The position numbers and the translations under genes are program-made. From Zeus faber (taxonomy: Eukaryota; Chordata; Actinopteri; Zeiformes; Zeidae): DNA of 64,000 nt. Below, in pieces: positions 58,560 to 64,000 of this stretch (within the stretch, counting starts at the first letter, position 1; each line of letters opens with the position of its first letter). The notes beneath the pieces are model-generated. The model saw only the letters and a program-made list of their open reading frames with translations. It did no database searches and had not been told where the DNA came from. The DNA lies in the NCBI GenBank assembly GCA_960531495.1, contig OY482853.1, positions 6,458,522-6,522,521 of the forward strand, written 5' to 3'.

Positions 58560-60706
58560 TTTAAACATGGAACATGGAACCTTTATTAGTATTATCTAAC
58601 ATAACCACTGTAGACGTGCTGCTTCTGTTTAAATATGTGCTTATACAGTATACACACAGATATACATATATACACACATATGTACATGTATATATATATA
58701 TACATACATATATACACATACATACATACATGTACATATATACACACAAACCTATATGCATGTACATATATAAATATACAAATTGTATGTATCAGTTGTA
58801 TTTTTTTATTTATCTTGTATTGTTGCCTGTTGTGTTATCCTGTATGTACAGTATATCTATTTACATATCTATCTTATAACATTGTGTATCTACTATGAAG
58901 TTGTTTGTATATTATTGGTATTGATGTATTATATGACCAACATAACACACGATGCGTCCACACCAGTTACCATACATTATACAGTTTAATTCATTAGCGT
59001 GACGGATGTGGAAACAGTAAATGAACTACACATGGATGGCATGCAACGTCATGGCTATTTGAACATGTGCATCGATACAATGTTGACAACGTTTCACAAC
59101 TGACAAAGAACTGTGATTTATACAAAATGTATATAAAAAAAAATAGAATTAGAACACTACATCAAATAGATTTAAGTGGTTTTGGTAACAAAATCTTTGC
59201 TTGACAAAGCAAACAATATCACAGTATTTTGGATTCACCATGGCTGTAGTGAGCTGTAAGAATCATGGATCTGGTTGATACAGAAAAACAACATAACAGT
59301 CACTGGAATTCCACCTCGGCTCATAAAACATGCTATACTCCAAAAAGCCTCAAAAACAGACGGGAAAGCAGCACGTACCGTGTGCCGGCTCCCAAGCTCA
59401 GCTTCCACACAAGATCTGGGGCAATCAAACTTTCTATATTTTGTTTTGGTAAAAGTTGTAGGTTCGTTAGCACCTCAAGCCAAACTTAAATGGATGTACA
59501 TCGACCGCTGGAATATAAAAAACGTCACCCATATAAACTTCACCAACAGCTTATAAATGATTTGAGGACCGCTGGGCAGGCCTGACTCGGCATAGATTGT
59601 TAACTGTGCCGTTGCTGAGATGAGGGGTGAGGCCAGACATTTCAGGGGTAAAGCAGATGCATGCAGGCTGGGGGTGGTTGGTTGGTTTCGTACGCCGGCC
59701 TTCCTGAGATGCTGAATTATTCAAAGCATAATGAAAACAACTACTTCATGAATCGCAATGACCACTTCTCACTTCCATATTTTTTCTCTTGGTGTCTATA
59801 AGCTAGTTTTCCACAACAAAAAAAAAAAAGAAAGAAAACAACCTAGACAGATAGTGTGAACTACTTCAGATACTGTGTATTGTTATATATGATTAAAAAT
59901 TACAGGTCGCTCACAGCTAACAACCCAAATATGAACAAGTTAAGGTTCATATGGAAGTCTTAAAACAAATCCCTCCATACACTTAAGCATATACAGATGG
60001 TTTTATTGGATTGAAGAACATCCAAAACCAATTTAGCAATAAAATTAGCCACTAAACCTAAGTACCAACACTATCAGAACAGAAAGTACATTAATCTAAC
60101 AAATGTAGAAAAGTTTGTGACAGACCAGACTGTCAAACATGGCTTGGACTCTATTTCTTTTATGAATATAACATATCTTACAGTGTTATATCCAAGTGTT
60201 TTTGCTAATAGCTAATTACTTGTTGAGTAACCAAAAAAAAATTTTTTTTCATAGATTATCCTATTTCAAAACTCAATTTCAAAACCAGAATCTATTCTCA
60301 GATTTTTCCACAATATTCAAGCTTAGAATAAAAATCCGTTGCCAAACTGTCTTTAGTACCATTCTGAGGTAACACTCAACCATTCAAAACCACCCAGTTC
60401 TTCCTAAATAATTCTTCATAAACCTACATTTTACAATAGATACTCAACTAAATATCATACAGCAGAACAAGAAAACTATGCTGACTATTCTACAAGAATT
60501 TTCTTCCCTTCCAATTTCATGTCGCACAATTGATAATTGCATGACATCCGCCGAGCCTGAACCACAGTGTAAGCTACAAACCTGATAATGGGCCTTAATA
60601 AGCAGTAGATTTGTACAAGAGGGTTGTCAAAATCAATTGGAGCACCTTGTTGAAAGAGAGAAATATGACAAATCAAATCACCTGAATTATGTTTTAGAGT
60701 GAAAAG

Positions 60707-60739
<33 letters not shown>

Positions 60740-61270
60740 AGAAAATGTACAGAACCCCGGAAAGGCAACCAAAAAGATTAAAAACAACTTGTTAGTGATA
60801 TTTGCTCGTCTTTCAGGGGCTCCGGGACCAACGAGCACAATTGGGGGTGGGGGGGGGGGGGGGGGGGTGGTTGGGGGGATTGAAGTTCCTCTGAGAGGAA
60901 GGGAAACAGACTCAAAAGGAGACCTGGTGTGTGCCGTTCAACAAGCAAAGACAGAGCTTCAGCTCCTGTGGGGAAAAGCAGAGTCACTGCGTGGGATGCC
61001 AAAGCATGACTGGACAGATCAAGCAGCCAGGTCGCATGCGTCTCCATCCACAACACGGTACCTCCTGCACTTTGACAACTTGTACAAATGAGACCCAAAA
61101 AAAAATAAAAAATAAATAAATAAAATAAAATAAAAATAGCATCAATATACAAACAAAAGTACACAAATAAAATACTAAATAAAATATTCAAAGGAGCAGC
61201 AGTGCATGCAGATTTTCTGGTCCTGTAGAAAGTAAGGCACCAGAGGTTTCCCAAAAATCCACTTGATAAC
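58560..61270. other. fam222b to flot2 intergenic interval
   Basis: AT-rich, no gene recognised. Contains a compound ATAC repeat, an A run (60706-60735) and a G run (60844-60867). Part may be an extended flot2 3' UTR. Confidence 0.45.
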
Positions 61271-61272
61271 AA

Positions 61273-61278
61273 TTTATT
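61273..61278 (-). terminator. flot2: Possible flot2 poly(A) signal
   Basis: AATAAA on the minus strand about 176 bases after the stop, just beyond the (AT)n repeat, which would lie in the 3' UTR. Confidence 0.4.
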
Positions 61279-61291
61279 GATATAACAATTG

Positions 61292-61295
<4 letters not shown>

Positions 61296-61386
<91 letters not shown>
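61296..61386. repeat. (AT)n microsatellite
   Basis: About 45 clean AT units, within the presumed flot2 3' UTR. Confidence 0.95.
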
Positions 61387-61390
<4 letters not shown>

Positions 61391-61453
61391 GTGTATTAAA
61401 GGCAGTTTATGAGTGCATAAACCAATATTGGAGTAATGTGGAGTTGCTTGTTT

Positions 61454-62852
61454 TCAGGCTTGAGCGTTGGTCATCTTCTGCAGTAAGGGGATCTGTTGTA
61501 GAGGGAAAAGCATTAATATTCATTCTTTGTGGTCATGCTACAGATTTCAGTCACGGTAACCAGACGTTTTTCTTGGTTAATCTTCTCACCCCAACTCGGG
61601 CAGGGACAAAATATATGACCAACGTGATGAATTCTTGAGTGACTTGAATGACTCAGAATAACTTCAAATGCTCGTCCTCCAACCACAAAGAAATCAATCT
61701 TCAATCTTGGGCGGGTACATTGCAAAAGGATGCGGGCCGATGTCAGCACTTAAGAGGTAGTTTTCCGAGGGCAACAACAGTTTGTTGTAAATCTTTAATC
61801 ACAACTTAAGACTGTACGCGGGTGTGTGTGCTTACCTTGGAGAGGTCCACTCCGGTGAGCGCGTTGACGCTCACAGGAAGTTCGGCCAGAAGGCGGTTGA
61901 CCTCGCCCGTCACTCGGCTTCCCTCCCCGCTCAGGATGACAATCTCGTTGGTTCTGGCCAAAGGCGCCGCGACCTTGGAAGCAATCTGTGAGGAGAACGA
62001 AGAGGTCAGTCTGTCGTGTCCCACGTCCAGTGTAGATCCATGAGTCACTAACAGACACGCATCTCTTTGTTCCCATTCTTGGAGGAACCGTTTATTTTTT
62101 TTTTAATGTAAGTTAATTCATTCTTTACATTAGGGGTTGTCAACCTTTATTGACCCTTTTTAGGTCAAACAATTCGGACAGATCCCATGGATCCAAGATT
62201 AAAGAGGTTTATGTGTCACATACATATACAGTACATACGTTCATACATATATGCAGTGAAATGTCTTTGCAACGCACCCGGAGATTATGCACAATAAGCT
62301 GTAAAAATACTAAAAACACTAAAACGTGCGTAATTGACATGGAGGCGCTCACGCAGGCGACCGCAAGGGGCGGCGCCACAATCGTGATTATGGGTTCTAT
62401 AATTATAAATGCATTAAATAGAAATTATAATATATATTAAACCTATTTAAAAGCCTCAACATTGGAGAACTGTTGTTCTGCTTGGGAGCACACGGGTGCC
62501 TTCCTTCGTTAAAATTGGTAGAAATAAGGGTTGCAAACCACTCCACCATTTTGGATTCTTAAGGCAGGGACTTGATAAGACGTCAGCCCCTGAACTGAAG
62601 CACTGGGAGCCTGCAGCACCGTTAAAAACTCTTTAGGACGGAACGAGAGGACAGCGTGCTGGTGTTACCTTGGGCAGCGCTTCCAGGACCAGCGCGGTCT
62701 GAGCCGCGTCTCCGTACTGCTGGTAGGCCTCCGCCTTCAGCCTCATCTTCTCGGCCTCCGCCTTCCCCACAGACTCGATGGAGATGGCCTCGGCATCACC
62801 GATCCTCCTGATCTTCTCTGCCTCCGCCTGCGCTATCAGAACCTGCTTCATC
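61454..62852 (-). CDS. flot2: Flotillin-2, last three coding exons (gene continues past the window)
   Basis: Membrane-raft scaffold protein. Exons in transcription order: 62852-62669 (184 nt, begins with the last base of a codon), 61985-61836 (150 nt), 61492-61454 (39 nt, with stop). Protein: MKQVLIAQAEAEKIRRIGDA, KAEAEKMRLKAEAYQQYGDA, LVLEALPK; then IASKVAAPLARTNEIVILSG, VNRLLAELPVSVNALTGVDL and SK; then IPLLQKMTNAQA. This equals the coiled-coil/AEAEK repeat tail and C-terminus of FLOT2 (human ends LTGVDLSKIPLIKKATGVQV). About 124 residues of an expected 430 are seen; the SPFH domain must lie to the right of the window. Paralogue (a or b) not decided. Confidence 0.93.
62205..62385 (+). repeat. 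Interspersed repeat, copy 2
   Basis: Same blocks and order as 21625-21820 (CACATACATATACA, CATACATATATGCAGTGA, ATGCACAATAA, GGCGCTCACGCAGGCGAC). In the flot2 intron before the 61985 exon. Confidence 0.65.
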
Positions 62853-63333
62853 CTGACAAGAATTAACAAAAATAAAATAAACATGGAGGTCATAACTTGT
62901 CATCACAATCTATAGTATACAATACTCCTGCGCCTAACATTTACTTCAAATATTCTGCTTTGGTTATATATAAACACAATTTATACTGTATATAAACAAA
63001 AATACAAACTAAAACAACGTATATAGTGTTTGTCTTTCAATTCACATTAAAATTTTCTTGCATGTCTTTTACAAACAATGTGCTGATCAATAAAAAGTTT
63101 AAAAGATCTAGCAAAAACATGGCTAAGAAGCAATGAAATGTTTGGGAGAGGACTAGATCTGGGTATTAAAAATGATGATACCGGTTCCAATACCAGTACC
63201 TTAAAGTTATACTGATACCAATAGAGTACTTCATTCAATACCTTTTTTTCTACTATACACATCATGTGAATGGAACATTCAGTTGCCTAAAATGCCAGCA
63301 CTCCTCCCCATCCAAATTATTTTTACATGAATT

Positions 63334-63466
<133 letters not shown>

Positions 63467-63539
63467 TGAGAGTGATTGGAGGCATGAGCGAGCGGAGCGT
63501 GCGAGCGTTTGGTAGAGAGTGATTTCTCTCTAACTTTTC

Positions 63540-64000
63540 TATCAATTGTATGTTTATAATTATTTGTTGGTGACGGTGTTAGTTTTTTGTTTCTACTGGT
63601 TGTAGGGTGTGCGCACAGCGGGTGGGGGGGTGGTGGTGCAGGTCCGCAACCATGTCGGACCTCACCAAGCTAACGAGGAAGCACGGCATTAAGTTGCCCG
63701 TGTCTTCCTCGGTCTCGGTGGAGGACTGCAGCCTGGCGGTGGGGAAGGCTGTCGGCTACAGCAGCGTTGTGTCCGCAGCGTGGATGAACAGCGCGGTGGT
63801 CATCTTCCTGGATAGTGTGGAAAGGGTGAACGTGGTGGTGGCGAGCGGCGTCACGGTGAACTAAATGTTTGTTCCCGTCCTGCCTCACTCCACACCGGCG
63901 AAGAGGGTGAACCTGGCGAACGTTCTGGCGTTTATTAAAGACGAGACCCTCACTAGGGAACTGGCGAGGCACGGGAAGGTGGTGTCGCCAGTTAAAAAAG
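63540..64000 (+). mobile_element. 5' part of a Tx1-like LINE (ORF1), cut by the window edge
   Basis: From ATG at 63652 the frame reads MSDLTKLTRKHGIKLPVSSS, AWMNSAVVIFLDSVERV, then a TAA at 63862 after 70 codons. The same frame continues with FVPVLPHSTPAKRVNL and TRELARHGKVVSPVKK. This resembles ORF1 proteins common in fish Tx1-type LINEs. The in-frame stop makes this copy probably inactive. Antisense to flot2. The 5' boundary is approximate. Confidence 0.6.

Overview
The window looks like vertebrate, almost certainly teleost fish, genomic DNA. It has multi-exon genes with GT-AG introns, very many (CA)n/(GT)n, (AT)n and (ATT)n microsatellites, and transposable elements typical of fish (Tc1-like, L1/Tx1-like, RTE, tRNA-type SINE, Ty3 fossil). 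Five protein-coding genes can be read through their splice sites, and the four complete ones add up to intact reading frames. In order they are rsf1 (minus), panx1 (plus), a trpv1-like channel gene (plus), fam222b (minus) and the 3' part of flot2 (minus, running off the right edge).

Layout: 1-2980 is rsf1 3' flank. 2981-16575 is rsf1, 18 coding exons, about 1517 aa, a chromatin-remodelling subunit with a PHD finger. 16576-19201 is the divergent rsf1/panx1 intergenic interval with a GC-rich promoter and a MITE. 19202-26363 is panx1, 7 coding exons, about 435 aa, with a poly(A) signal at 27711. 27720-31075 is intergenic, with a MITE and an RTE LINE fragment. 31076-48218 is the trpv1-like gene, 15 coding exons, about 759 aa. 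Its introns hold a broken Ty3-type fossil, two minisatellites, a MITE, a decayed Tc1 transposon with terminal inverted repeats, and a long decayed L1/Tx1-type LINE. 48219-53472 is 3' flank of two converging genes. 53473-55846 is the fam222b coding region (about 731 aa, glutamine-rich, one run of 31 Gln), with a non-coding first exon and GC-rich promoter near 58150-58350. 61454-62852 is the last three coding exons of flot2. The right edge is a flot2 intron with a long (GT)n and the 5' part of a Tx1-like LINE ORF1.

The genes do not form one pathway. Rsf1 acts in chromatin, Panx1 is a large-pore membrane channel, Trpv1 is a sensory cation channel, Flot2 is a membrane-raft scaffold, and Fam222b is poorly characterised. 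The neighbourhood is notable for mixing genes that in human lie on chromosomes 11 (RSF1, PANX1) and 17 (FAM222B, FLOT2, TRPV1).

I found no undescribed enzymatic or defence system. The observations most worth a second look are dinucleotide repeats that begin at or just after five 5' splice sites, replacement of all four vanilloid-pocket residues in the Trpv1-like channel, a near-pure CAG tract in fam222b, a long-armed foldback element in panx1, a MITE family with one copy ending about 30 bases before a splice acceptor, and a minisatellite that supplies the pyrimidine tract of another acceptor.
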